Source of the DNA: Pulveribacter suum
GTDB taxonomy: Bacteria > Pseudomonadota > Gammaproteobacteria > Burkholderiales > Burkholderiaceae_C
NCBI RefSeq assembly: GCF_003013695.1
Contig: NZ_CP027792.1
Location: forward strand, 2,376,501-2,440,500
Reading direction: 5' to 3'
DNA length: 64,000 nucleotides
This document shows, piece after piece, positions 56,661-64,000 of this stretch; the first letter of the stretch is position 1; each line of letters opens with the position of its first letter. The notes beneath the pieces were generated by a model. It worked only from the letters and a program-made list of their open reading frames with translations. It searched no databases and was not told where the DNA came from. Both the position numbers and the translations under genes were made by a program.

Positions 56661-57833
56661 GTGCAAGGCCGAACCACGACCACCGTGCTGCTGGGCGTGG
56701 CACAGACGCTGGCGTGGGCCTCGTCGTACTACCTGCCGGCCATCCTGGCCGACGCCATCGCCCGGGACGTGGGTACCTCCAGCTCGGCCGTGTTCGGGGC
56801 CTTCTCGGTGGCCTTGCTGATGTCTGCGGCCATCGGGCCGTTCGCCGGCCGCCTGATCGACCGGCGAGGCGGCCGGCCGGTGCTGATCGCCAGCAATGTG
56901 GTGTTCGCGGCCGGCCTGGCCGCACTCAGCCAGGCACAGCAGCCGCTGCACGTCCTCGCGGCCTGGGCCGTCATGGGTCTCGCGATGGGCAGCGGCCTCT
57001 ACGAAGCCGCGTTTGCCACGGCAGTGCGGCTGCACGGCCAGCAGGCGCGGCGCACCATCACCGGCATCACGCTGTTCGCCGGCTTTGCCAGCACGGTTGG
57101 CTGGCCGCTGACGGCCTGGCTGGAGAGCACCATGGGGTGGCGTGGGGCCTGCCTCGTGTGGGCCGGTCTGCACCTGGTCATTGGCCTGCCGCTCAATGCC
57201 ATGTTGCCGGCGGCCGAGCGCGCCGCGCACGCACCGAGCGATGCCATCGGCAAGCCCGAGCAGCAGGCGGCCCTGTCGCCGGACAAGCAGCGCGGCGCCG
57301 CCGTCCTGCTGGCCTTCGTCTTCGCCGTGGCCTGGTTCACCAGCACGGCCATGGCCGCGCACCTGCCCAAGTTGTTGCTGGGCGTGGGGGCCAGCCTGGC
57401 GGCGGCCGTGGGCATCGCGGCGCTGGTAGGGCCGGCCCAGGTCGCGGGCCGGCTAATCGAGTTCGCGTTTCTGAGCCGTGCGCACCCGCTGCTGTCGGCG
57501 CGCCTGGCCACGCTGGGCCATCCCCTAGGCGCCCTGTGCATCGGCCTGTTCGGCAGCTCGGCCGCGATGGCCTTCGCCTTGCTGCACGGCCTGGGCAATG
57601 GCATCCTGACCATCGCCATCGGGACGCTGCCGCTGCTGTTCTTCGGCGCGAAGGGCTACGGCCAGCGGCAAGGCTTCCTAATGGTGCCGGCCCGCATCGT
57701 GCAGGCCGGCGCACCGTTCCTGTTCGGCTTGGCGGTGGAGCGGCTGGGCGTGGGCGCGCTGTGGATCTCGGCGGTCCTGGGCTTGGTCGCGTGCCTTGCG
57801 CTGACGCGGCTGGCGATAGATCTGCGACGCTGA
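56661..57833 (+). CDS. major facilitator superfamily transporter of the ars operon
   Basis: A 390-residue MFS permease with twelve hydrophobic helices. It has the inter-helix motif GRLIDRRGGRPVLI between helices 2 and 3 and a second-half GYGQRQGFLMVPARI. GTG at 56661, 13 nt after arsH, is the likely start. MFS genes in ars operons include ArsJ (with a GAPDH partner, absent here) and ArsK-type exporters of trivalent arsenicals; the position after arsH favours efflux of an arsenical. The assignment to a named type is not made. Confidence 0.85.
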   Translation: MQGRTTTTVLLGVAQTLAWASSYYLPAILADAIARDVGTSSSAVFGAFSVALLMSAAIGPFAGRLIDRRGGRPVLIASNVVFAAGLAALSQAQQPLHVLAAWAVMGLAMGSGLYEAAFATAVRLHGQQARRTITGITLFAGFASTVGWPLTAWLESTMGWRGACLVWAGLHLVIGLPLNAMLPAAERAAHAPSDAIGKPEQQAALSPDKQRGAAVLLAFVFAVAWFTSTAMAAHLPKLLLGVGASLAAAVGIAALVGPAQVAGRLIEFAFLSRAHPLLSARLATLGHPLGALCIGLFGSSAAMAFALLHGLGNGILTIAIGTLPLLFFGAKGYGQRQGFLMVPARIVQAGAPFLFGLAVERLGVGALWISAVLGLVACLALTRLAIDLRR

Positions 57834-57920
57834 ACAACTCCCGGCCGACGACAGAGACGGCCGGTCCACCTGTGCATGCTCAGGGCAACTCAGACGACCG
57901 CCTGGTGCCTTGACGGGCAG

Positions 57921-58364
57921 TCAATGCGTACCGTGGACATGTTTGCGCACGGCATGCTTGGGGAACACAGGCATCTCGGTCGAAAGTTCGTTCAAGATTC
58001 CGCAGCAACCTGCAGCGCTCGATTCGGCGCACTGTGCGCGGAGCACCTTGAGTTGCTTCTCAAGCTGTCTCAGTTCCCGGATGCGTTCGGCGACGTGCCC
58101 AATGTGCTCATCTAAGAGTTCGTTGACCCCCTCACAGTTTTCCTGTGGCGTTTCTTTGAAGCGCAGTAGGGAACGAATCTCGCCCAGGGCCATATCGAGC
58201 GATCGGCAATGCCGGATGAAGGTGAGCCGTTCAACGTGCTCTTCTGCATAGACCCGGTAGTTGTTTTCAGACCGCTGCGGCGCTGGCAACAGCGCTTCCC
58301 GCTCGTAGAAACGGATGCTCTCAATGCTTGTCCCTGTGGACTTGGCCAACTCGCCGATCTTCAT
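57921..58364 (-). CDS. cadR: MerR-family Cd(II)/Pb(II)-responsive regulator (CadR/PbrR type)
   Basis: A 147-residue MerR-type metal sensor. The N-terminal MKIGELAKSTGTSIESIRFY is the DNA-binding helix-turn-helix. Metal-binding cysteines C77, C112 and C120/C121 match the CadR/PbrR pattern. The C-terminus is His-rich (HAVRKHVHGTH), like the second cadmium site of CadR. It is divergent from the CDF/ATPase genes and should activate them by realigning promoters with long 19-20 bp spacers. The ars genes end 87 nt away. Confidence 0.92.
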   Translation of the reverse strand: MKIGELAKSTGTSIESIRFYEREALLPAPQRSENNYRVYAEEHVERLTFIRHCRSLDMALGEIRSLLRFKETPQENCEGVNELLDEHIGHVAERIRELRQLEKQLKVLRAQCAESSAAGCCGILNELSTEMPVFPKHAVRKHVHGTH

Positions 58365-58388
58365 GGGGCCTCCAAGAAAGGGAAAGCC

Positions 58389-58420
58389 TTGACTCTAAAC
58401 CGGCTTCAGAGTCGTGATAT
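58389..58420 (+). promoter_or_regulatory. MerR-type promoter/operator 1 (next to cadR)
   Basis: TTGACT (58389-58394) and TGATAT (58415-58420) are separated by 20 bp. The spacer carries the dyad GACTCT-N11-AGAGTC. The spacer length and dyad are typical of CadR/PbrR/MerR control. The site is 25 bp from the cadR start and could serve both directions. Confidence 0.7.
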
Positions 58421-58526
58421 GGAGCAGAGCCAACGTCTATTTGGGCTCAGACAGGCGCGCTGGAAGCCTTCGCGCACGCAACGCGCTCAATTCCCCCATG
58501 CAATGAGCGAGCAAAGAGGCCACCGC

Positions 58527-58557
58527 TTGACTCTCTACCCAGTACAGGGTTTGTAAT
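58527..58557 (+). promoter_or_regulatory. MerR-type promoter/operator 2 (upstream of the CDF gene)
   Basis: TTGACT (58527-58532) and TGTAAT (58552-58557) are 19 bp apart. The spacer includes the dyad ACCCAGTACAGGGT. It lies about 50 bp before the CDF transporter start. Confidence 0.78.
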
Positions 58558-58607
58558 TCGGCTGTTAAGGCTCGCTGCTGAGCGGGTCGATCAAACAAGG
58601 AGTGCCG

Positions 58608-59240
58608 ATGGGAGAGAACTGCGCCGACGACGAAGCACAACATCTCGACGCTAGCCAAGCCCAGGACCGCAGCATCTTGTTGCTGGTCCTGCTGATTAAT
58701 CTGGGGCAATGCGTGGCCGGGGTTGGCGTTGGCGTGTGGGCTTCTTCTACCGCACTGATCGGCGCCGCCCTGGACAACCTGGCCGACGCGTCGGTGTATG
58801 GCGTGAGCCTTTATGCAGTTGGTCGCGCGTCGGCGATCAAAGTCCGCGCCGCGAGGCTGTCAGGCTGGCTGTTGATCGGCTTGGCCGTGATGCTGCTGAT
58901 TGAAGTGCTGCGCCGGTTTTTTGGCGGCGAACCGCCCGTAGGGCCAGCCATGATGGCTATGGCTTTCGTCAATGCAGCGTTGAACATCGTCTGCCTGCGC
59001 CTGCTGAAGCGTCACCGTGGGGAGGACGTCAACTTCAAGGCGTCGGCCATCTTCACCAGCAACGACTCGATCGTGAACCTCGGCATCGTGCTGTCCGGGG
59101 CCTTGGTGATGTGGTGGGGCTCGAACCTGCCGGACTTGATTCTTGGCCTCGTGGTGTCGGCGATCGCAGCCAACGGTGGCAGGGAGATCCTCTCCGAAGC
59201 GGCCGAGGCCGCCGAAAAGTCTCCGTCCGATGCCACTTGA
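58608..59240 (+). CDS. short cation diffusion facilitator-type transporter
   Basis: A 210-residue membrane protein of the CDF superfamily, with about six hydrophobic helices. The helix-2 motif ALDNLADASVYGVSLYAVGR and helix-5 motif ASAIFTSNDSIVNLGIVLSG carry aspartates that in the family bind Zn/Cd/Co. It lacks the cytoplasmic C-terminal metallochaperone-like domain of CzcD or YiiP (about 300 residues). The ATG at 58608 follows AAGGAG by 5 nt. Its TGA stop overlaps the -35 box of the next MerR-type promoter. Confidence 0.85.
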   Translation: MGENCADDEAQHLDASQAQDRSILLLVLLINLGQCVAGVGVGVWASSTALIGAALDNLADASVYGVSLYAVGRASAIKVRAARLSGWLLIGLAVMLLIEVLRRFFGGEPPVGPAMMAMAFVNAALNIVCLRLLKRHRGEDVNFKASAIFTSNDSIVNLGIVLSGALVMWWGSNLPDLILGLVVSAIAANGGREILSEAAEAAEKSPSDAT

Positions 59241-59267
59241 CTCTGCACCTGCTACAGGGTGTTCAAT
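59237..59267 (+). promoter_or_regulatory. MerR-type promoter/operator 3 (upstream of the P-type ATPase)
   Basis: TTGACT (59237-59242) and TTCAAT (59262-59267) are 19 bp apart. The spacer is CTGCACCTGCTACAGGGTG, close to operator 2 (TCT-N2-ACC-N-GTACAGGGT). The -35 overlaps the stop codon of the CDF gene, so the ATPase has its own metal-responsive promoter. Confidence 0.78.
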
Positions 59268-59291
59268 GGCGGTACATCCAAAGGCATATGA

Positions 59292-62276
59292 ATGAAGATC
59301 GACCTCAATTCCGAAGCCGCCGACGAAGCCGTGCGCAGTTCCAACGGCAACACCACAGTATTCGACATCCCCAATATGGACTGCCGCAACGAAGAGGCTG
59401 CCATCCGCGCGCGGTTGGCGGCGCTTTCAGTGGTCCGGTCCCTGTCATTCGATCTCCCACAGCGCCGTCTGACCGTGGTGCACACATCGGAGACGCCACA
59501 ACACCTGCTGCAGGCATTGGGCGAGATCGGCATGAAAGCCTCGGTAGCACCCGAACCCGCTGGAGCACCTGAAGATCGCTGCGCATCGACCTGTTTGTCG
59601 GGTTGCAGCAGCAAGAGTGCACCAAAGACCGACGTGTTCACGATCCCGAACATGGATTGCCGCAACGAAGAAGCGGCGATTCGAACCCGCCTGCAACCGC
59701 TCCCCGACGTCATGTCGCTCGAGTTCGACCTGAAAGCACGCCGGTTGGCTGTCGTCCACAGTCTGCCCTCCGCGGATGCGCTGCTGGAGCAGCTTCAGGC
59801 GATCGGGATGCAGGCCCACCTCGGCGATCTGCCACGAGAGGCATCGCCGAGACGCGAGACGGCCGGTTGCAGCCCATGCGGCAAGCCCGCAGCTTCGCCT
59901 GCGCCGCCCGCCACTGGCAATGCCACGCAGTTCTTGATCACCAACATGGACTGCCCTACCGAGGAAGCGCTGATTCGCAAGCGCCTGGGCAACGTGGCCG
60001 GGATCGACAGGCTTGACTTCGATCTGATGAACCGGCGCCTGGCAGTTCTGCACCGCCTGGCAGGCCCTGCGCCGGTGCTTGCCGCGCTGCGCGATATCGG
60101 CATGAACGCCACAGTGGAGCGTGAAGCAGGCCCGAGCCCGAACGGACTGGCCACTTACCTCATCGAGAAGATGGACTGTCCGACCGAGGAGGCACTGCTG
60201 CGCAAGGCGCTGGAGGGCATGCCAGGCGTGGACGGGCTGCAGTTCGACCTGATGAGCAGAAAACTGACCGTGAGCCATTCGCTGCAGGACTTGGCATCGG
60301 TCACTGCGGCCATCGAGCGGGTGGGGATGTCACCGGTTCTGCAGGACAGCAGCCAGCCAGCCCCGGCAGTGACCCGAGAGTTCGGTAGCGGGATCTCTAA
60401 GAGCCAATGGTTGCGCATGGCGGCTGCTGGAGCGCTTGCGATTGGTGCGGAAGTGATGGCTTTCTCAGGCTGGGGCGAATCATCGGTACCCGTTGTGGCC
60501 GCTTCGTTGGTCGCCATCGCGCTGGGCGGCATCGAGACCCTCAAGAAGGGCTGGATCGCGCTGCGCACGATGTCGTTGAACATGAACTTGCTGATGACCA
60601 TCGCCGTCATCGGCGCCGCACTCATCGGCCAGTGGCCCGAGGCGGCGGTCGTGATTTGGCTGTTCGGCATCGCGGAAATGATCGAGGCGCTGAGTTTGGA
60701 TCGGGCGCGCAACGCCATCCGCAAACTGATGGACCTGGCGCCGGAGACGGCGTTGGTCAAACAGCCCGATGGGCGCTGGGAGGAAGTCAAGGCCGAAACA
60801 GTCGTGCTCGGCGCTCAGATTCGCGTCCGACCCGGCGAGCGGATCGCGCTGGATGGCGTCGTGGTCTCGGGTGCATCGGCAGTTAACCAGGCGCCTATCA
60901 CCGGCGAGAGCATGCCGGTGGAAAAAAACCCGGGCGATACGGTGTTTGCCGGAACGATCAACGACCGTGGCACCTTGGAGTTCGAGGTCCGCTCGCGCAA
61001 GGGCGAAACCACCCTCGACCGAATTGCCCGTTCGGTGCAGGAAGCGCAAGGCCAGCGTGCGCCCACACAGCGCTTTGTCGACCGCTTTGCCAGCGTCTAC
61101 ACCCCGGCCGTGTTCGCGCTGGCCCTCGCCATTGCTGTGATCCCGCCGCTCTTCTTTGGCGGTGCATGGTTCGACTGGGCCTACAAGGCGCTCGTCATGC
61201 TGGTCATCGCCTGTCCCTGTGCCCTGGTGATCTCGACCCCTGTCACCGTCGTCAGCGGCTTGGCGACCGCCGCCCGCCGCGGCATCCTGGTCAAAGGTGG
61301 GCTGTACCTCGAACAGGGCCGGTTGCTGCGTGCAGTGGCACTCGACAAGACCGGCACACTGACCCATGGCCGTCCCGCATTGACCGACACGGTTCCTCTC
61401 ACCTCACTGTCGCAATCGGATGTATTGCGGCTCGCTGCGAGCCTCGATGCCTTGTCTGAACACCCTGTGGCCACGGCCATCGTCAATGGCTACGGCGACA
61501 ACCCGCTCGCAACCGTGCAAGGCTTTGAGGCCTTGGCTGGACGCGGCGTCAAGGGCGACATCGATGGCCACACCTACTACATCGGCAACCAGCGCTTGGC
61601 CACCGAACTGGGTGTGATGACGGACCGTGCAAGTGCGCTGCTCGACCAGCTCGAAGCCCAGGCGAAGACGGCGGTCGTGCTGGCCACGGCCGACCAGGCG
61701 CTGGCCGTTCTCGCCGTGGCTGACACCGTGCGAGAGAGCAGCAAGCAGGCGATCGCCGAATTGAAGCGACTCGGCGTCGAGCCAGTGATGCTTACCGGCG
61801 ACAACCGCAAGACGGCGCAAGCTGTTGCTGCACAGGTTGGCATCACCGACGCTCGCGGCGAGCTGCTGCCTCAAGACAAGCTAGAGGCGATCACAAAGCT
61901 CGCAGAGCAAGGGCCGGTGGGCATGGTCGGTGACGGCGTCAATGACGCGCCGGCGCTTGCGAAGTCGGACATCGGCTTTGCCATGGGGGCGGCCGGTACC
62001 GACACAGCCATCGAGACCGCCGACGTGGCGTTGATGCAGGACGACCTGCGCAAACTCCCTGAGTTCATTGCGCTGTCGCGCCGGGTCGCTGGCGTGTTGA
62101 AGGCGAACATCGCTTTCGCGATCGGAACGAAGGCAGTCTTCATGGTGCTGGCCTTCACGGGCCATGCCAGCCTGTGGCTGGCGATCCTCGCCGACATGGG
62201 TGCGAGCTTGGCGGTGGTGTTCAACGGGTTGCGGCTGTTGAGGGACAAGCCGGCGGAGGCGCAGGATGCGCGTTGA
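59292..62276 (+). CDS. cadA: heavy-metal P1B-type ATPase (Cd/Zn/Pb exporter) with four N-terminal HMA-like domains
   Basis: ATP-driven metal exporter of 994 residues. Four tandem HMA-like domains lie at about 22-84, 115-177, 213-275 and 288-348. Each has MDC followed by RNEE or PTEE rather than the classical C-x2-C. Cysteines also occur in the linkers (C97, C101, C105, C193, C196). The ATPase core shows ACPCALVISTPVTVVSG (metal-binding CPC), ALDKTGTLTHGRP (phosphorylated Asp), VMLTGDNRKT and MVGDGVNDAPALAKSD. It has its own MerR-type promoter and overlaps lspA by 11 nt. Cd/Pb/Zn specificity is inferred from the CadR-like regulator. Confidence 0.95.
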   Translation: MKIDLNSEAADEAVRSSNGNTTVFDIPNMDCRNEEAAIRARLAALSVVRSLSFDLPQRRLTVVHTSETPQHLLQALGEIGMKASVAPEPAGAPEDRCASTCLSGCSSKSAPKTDVFTIPNMDCRNEEAAIRTRLQPLPDVMSLEFDLKARRLAVVHSLPSADALLEQLQAIGMQAHLGDLPREASPRRETAGCSPCGKPAASPAPPATGNATQFLITNMDCPTEEALIRKRLGNVAGIDRLDFDLMNRRLAVLHRLAGPAPVLAALRDIGMNATVEREAGPSPNGLATYLIEKMDCPTEEALLRKALEGMPGVDGLQFDLMSRKLTVSHSLQDLASVTAAIERVGMSPVLQDSSQPAPAVTREFGSGISKSQWLRMAAAGALAIGAEVMAFSGWGESSVPVVAASLVAIALGGIETLKKGWIALRTMSLNMNLLMTIAVIGAALIGQWPEAAVVIWLFGIAEMIEALSLDRARNAIRKLMDLAPETALVKQPDGRWEEVKAETVVLGAQIRVRPGERIALDGVVVSGASAVNQAPITGESMPVEKNPGDTVFAGTINDRGTLEFEVRSRKGETTLDRIARSVQEAQGQRAPTQRFVDRFASVYTPAVFALALAIAVIPPLFFGGAWFDWAYKALVMLVIACPCALVISTPVTVVSGLATAARRGILVKGGLYLEQGRLLRAVALDKTGTLTHGRPALTDTVPLTSLSQSDVLRLAASLDALSEHPVATAIVNGYGDNPLATVQGFEALAGRGVKGDIDGHTYYIGNQRLATELGVMTDRASALLDQLEAQAKTAVVLATADQALAVLAVADTVRESSKQAIAELKRLGVEPVMLTGDNRKTAQAVAAQVGITDARGELLPQDKLEAITKLAEQGPVGMVGDGVNDAPALAKSDIGFAMGAAGTDTAIETADVALMQDDLRKLPEFIALSRRVAGVLKANIAFAIGTKAVFMVLAFTGHASLWLAILADMGASLAVVFNGLRLLRDKPAEAQDAR

Positions 62277-62763
62277 TCGCAGTTCGTGGGGCGCGCTCGG
62301 CTTGGCCGCGTTCGTGATGCTTGCGGACGTTCTGACCAAGCAGGCTATCGTCGCGTGGGTCGCGTACGGTGCGCAGCACCCATGGCTGCCCATCCTCAAC
62401 ATTGTCCATCTGCTGAATCCAGGTGCCGCATTCAGCTTCCTGAGCCAGGCCGGCGGGTGGCAGCGCTGGTTCTTCCTCGCCATCGCACTCATCGCCTCGT
62501 TGTTCCTTCTCGTGATGATCTTGCGGCCGCAGACGCGGCCGCTGGAGCGCGCGGCTTTCGGCCTGATCCTCGGCGGAGCCCTGGGCAACGCGATCGACCG
62601 CGTGCTGCGCGGTGCAGTGGTGGATTGGATCGATATGCACTGGGGCGGGTACCACTGGCCGGCTTTCAATGCCGCCGACGTGGGCATCAGTGCGGGAGTG
62701 GCGGTGCTCGTGCTCGATGCCTGGCGCTCGTCGAGACAAAGGACGATTGCCGACCGTGCTTGA
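62266..62763 (+). CDS. lspA: signal peptidase II (lipoprotein), metal-operon paralogue
   Basis: Membrane aspartyl protease of 165 residues with four hydrophobic helices that removes lipoprotein signal peptides. The conserved blocks are LLNPGAAFSFLSQAGGW, GGALGNAIDRVLRGAVVDWI and FNAADVGISAGVAVLVLDA, containing the two catalytic aspartates. Its start overlaps the ATPase gene. LspA copies within pbr/cad operons are known (pbrC in the Ralstonia lead operon), and the chromosomal housekeeping copy would be elsewhere. Confidence 0.94.
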   Translation: MRVDRSSWGALGLAAFVMLADVLTKQAIVAWVAYGAQHPWLPILNIVHLLNPGAAFSFLSQAGGWQRWFFLAIALIASLFLLVMILRPQTRPLERAAFGLILGGALGNAIDRVLRGAVVDWIDMHWGGYHWPAFNAADVGISAGVAVLVLDAWRSSRQRTIADRA

Positions 62764-62898
62764 TGAGCTTGGTGAAGCTTGTCACTCCCAGTTTCCGGCT
62801 TCGAAGGGACACTTCTACGCGGAGTAAAGGGGCACCTTACTGTCTTGGGCCACGAGACCTCCTTGAGATGAGCCCCCCGATTACACTTGTACTACCCC

Positions 62899-63279
62899 AT
62901 GTCGCGCCGCCGCAATCGCTTGCTGACCACGTTCTTCGTGGTGCTGTCCCTGCTGTTCTCGCAGCTGGCACTGGCGAGCTACGTTTGCCCGGCAGACGCC
63001 GACACTGCTGCGATGGCCGCCATGATGGCCGCTGGCGAGCCGTGCAACGGCATGGACCAGGTGCAGCCGGTCTTTTGCCATCAGCATTCGGCTGGCGCAG
63101 CCCAGTCTTTCGAGGCCGTCAAAGTCCCTGCGCCGTCGCTACCAGCGATCGTGCAGGTACTGGTGGTGCCACCAGTGCTGCAAGCAACTGAAGCCCTCGC
63201 CGCCCCTCTGGCGGCCGATACGCAGGCCCGCCCGCCTCCAGACCCCCTCTTTCTCTCCACGCTCCGACTTCGAGTCTGA
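62899..63279 (+). CDS. small secreted protein of unknown function in the metal-efflux region
   Basis: A 126-residue protein (ATG at 62899; TTG at 62887 is the alternative). It has a Sec signal MSRRRNRLLTTFFVVLSLLF cleaved near ALAS. The mature part has three cysteines in SYVCP, GEPCNGMDQ and VFCHQHS plus methionine-rich AAMAAMMAAG, which could bind metal. The rest is Ala/Pro-rich and disordered. It lies 79 nt upstream of a CzcC/TolC-type gene on the same strand. I do not recognise a family; a periplasmic metal-binding role is only suggested by context. Confidence 0.65.
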   Translation: MSRRRNRLLTTFFVVLSLLFSQLALASYVCPADADTAAMAAMMAAGEPCNGMDQVQPVFCHQHSAGAAQSFEAVKVPAPSLPAIVQVLVVPPVLQATEALAAPLAADTQARPPPDPLFLSTLRLRV

Positions 63280-63356
63280 CGCCTCCGATCGACTGACAGG
63301 CGCCGGCGCGGCACGTCCGCTCGCCGGCAAACACCCCGTTTGTTCTCGGAGTTCCC

Positions 63357-64000
63357 ATGTTCACCCACTATCCGCGTGCGGCCCTTTTGGCCGTCGCCAT
63401 GCTGCCGGCCCTGGCGGCTGCTGCACCGCTCACGCTCGACCAGGCACTCGACCTCGCCGTGCAGCGCTCCGAAGCTGCGCATGCCGCACGTGCCGGCGTC
63501 GCCAGCGCGACCGAAACCGCACGCGCAGCGGGCCAGTTGCCCGATCCAATGCTGCGTGTGGGCGTCGAAAACCTGCCCATCACCGGCGGGGACCGTTTCA
63601 GCACGACCCGCGAATCGATGACGATGAAACGCATCGGCATCGCCCAGGAATGGGTATCGGCCGACAAGCGCGCAGCGCGCCAGGCCACCGCAGACGCGAT
63701 GGTCAACCGGGAGAGCGTCTCGGTCCAGGCAACGGCTGCGCAGGTGCGCACGCAAACGGCGCTGGCTTACCTGGACGTGTATTTCGCAGGCGAGGCACTC
63801 AAGCTGGCAACCCAGACCGAGCACCATGTGCACGAAGAGCTGGAAGCGGCCAAGGGCCGGCTGTGGTCGGCCGCCACCAACAGCCAGGAAGTGCTGGCGC
63901 TGACCAGTGCCCGCGGCGTCGCAGAGGACGATTCAGCCGATGTGTTGCAGCAGGAGCGCGGCGCGCGCGTGGCGCTGGAGCGTTGGGTCGGCGTCCCCGC
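63357..64000 (+). CDS. CzcC/TolC-type outer-membrane efflux protein, C-terminus beyond window
   Basis: N-terminal 214 residues of an outer-membrane factor for a tripartite metal exporter. A Sec signal (MFTHYPRAALLAVAMLPALA, cleavage near AAA) precedes LTLDQALDLAVQRSEAAHAA, the opening helix of the OEP domain. GQLPDPMLRVGVENLPITGG follows, and coiled-coil helices rich in Ala, Glu and Gln continue to the window edge. It probably pairs with CzcB- and CzcA- or CusA-like genes to the right. A GGAG ribosome site lies 8 nt before the ATG at 63357. Confidence 0.9.
   Translation, partial: MFTHYPRAALLAVAMLPALAAAAPLTLDQALDLAVQRSEAAHAARAGVASATETARAAGQLPDPMLRVGVENLPITGGDRFSTTRESMTMKRIGIAQEWVSADKRAARQATADAMVNRESVSVQATAAQVRTQTALAYLDVYFAGEALKLATQTEHHVHEELEAAKGRLWSAATNSQEVLALTSARGVAEDDSADVLQQERGARVALERWVGVP

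Overview
The window is about 64 kb of GC-rich bacterial DNA. Gene content and best-recognised families point to a betaproteobacterium of the Comamonadaceae (Acidovorax / Alicycliphilus / Comamonas type). Supporting signs are the LivKHMGF plus acyl-CoA ligase cluster, the SelO-MsrB-YciB-BolA-PpiC string, a hemP/tonB/exbBD iron locus, and at least eleven loci carrying a short dispersed repeat with the core AGCTGCCNGCGCTTG. The genus assignment is inference; no rRNA or tRNA gene was recognised.

Layout. 1-5.3 kb: an incomplete fatty-acid multifunctional enzyme (leftward), then a leftward VOC protein / fumarylacetoacetate hydrolase / maleylacetoacetate isomerase group divergent from a LysR regulator. 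5.4-12.4 kb: a leftward operon of acyl-CoA ligase and a branched-chain-amino-acid-type ABC transporter (livKHMGF). 12.6-16.2 kb: rightward selO-msrB-yciB-bolA-ppiC. 16.3-20.6 kb: acyltransferase-like membrane protein, isocitrate lyase, an EamA-type transporter, a GIY-YIG protein and an RraA-like protein. 20.8-24.6 kb: a SWIB protein, then bfd, tonB, exbB, exbD and hemP with Fur-box-like sites, and a GlcG/HbpS protein. 24.8-30 kb: a BI-1/YccA membrane protein, a lipoprotein, a chemoreceptor and RlmD.

29.6-33.1 kb holds a compact exported module: a RidA-like lipoprotein, a cytochrome c and a Tat-exported flavin amine oxidase. It plausibly oxidises an amine or amino acid in the periplasm, passes electrons to the cytochrome, and clears the imine with RidA. 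33.2-37.5 kb: an Lrp-type regulator divergent from a bifunctional putA. 37.8-43 kb: a tetrathionate-reductase-like ttrBCA operon behind a perfect FNR box. 43.0-43.7 kb: a roughly 670-bp giant palindromic repeat. 43.75-46.8 kb: a response regulator, a histidine kinase and a membrane-anchored TlpA-like thioredoxin. 46.9-52.2 kb: a lipoprotein and a 1560-residue hybrid kinase.

From about 52.7 kb to the end the content changes to metal and arsenic resistance: arsR-arsI-arsC(Trx type)-arsB-arsC(Grx type)-arsH-MFS, then a CadR/PbrR regulator, a short CDF transporter, a P-type ATPase with four N-terminal metal-binding-like domains, lspA, a small secreted protein and the start of a CzcC/TolC-type outer-membrane factor. 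Three MerR-type promoters with 19-20 bp spacers precede the cation-efflux genes. This part is probably an acquired resistance island; its left edge lies in the gene-free stretch 52.2-52.8 kb.

The items most worth a second look are the dispersed repeat, including three copies read through in frame inside putA, rlmD and a transporter; the giant palindrome; the exported amine-oxidase/cytochrome/RidA module; the LivF Walker A Lys-to-Arg change; and the four-HMA ATPase with its three operators.
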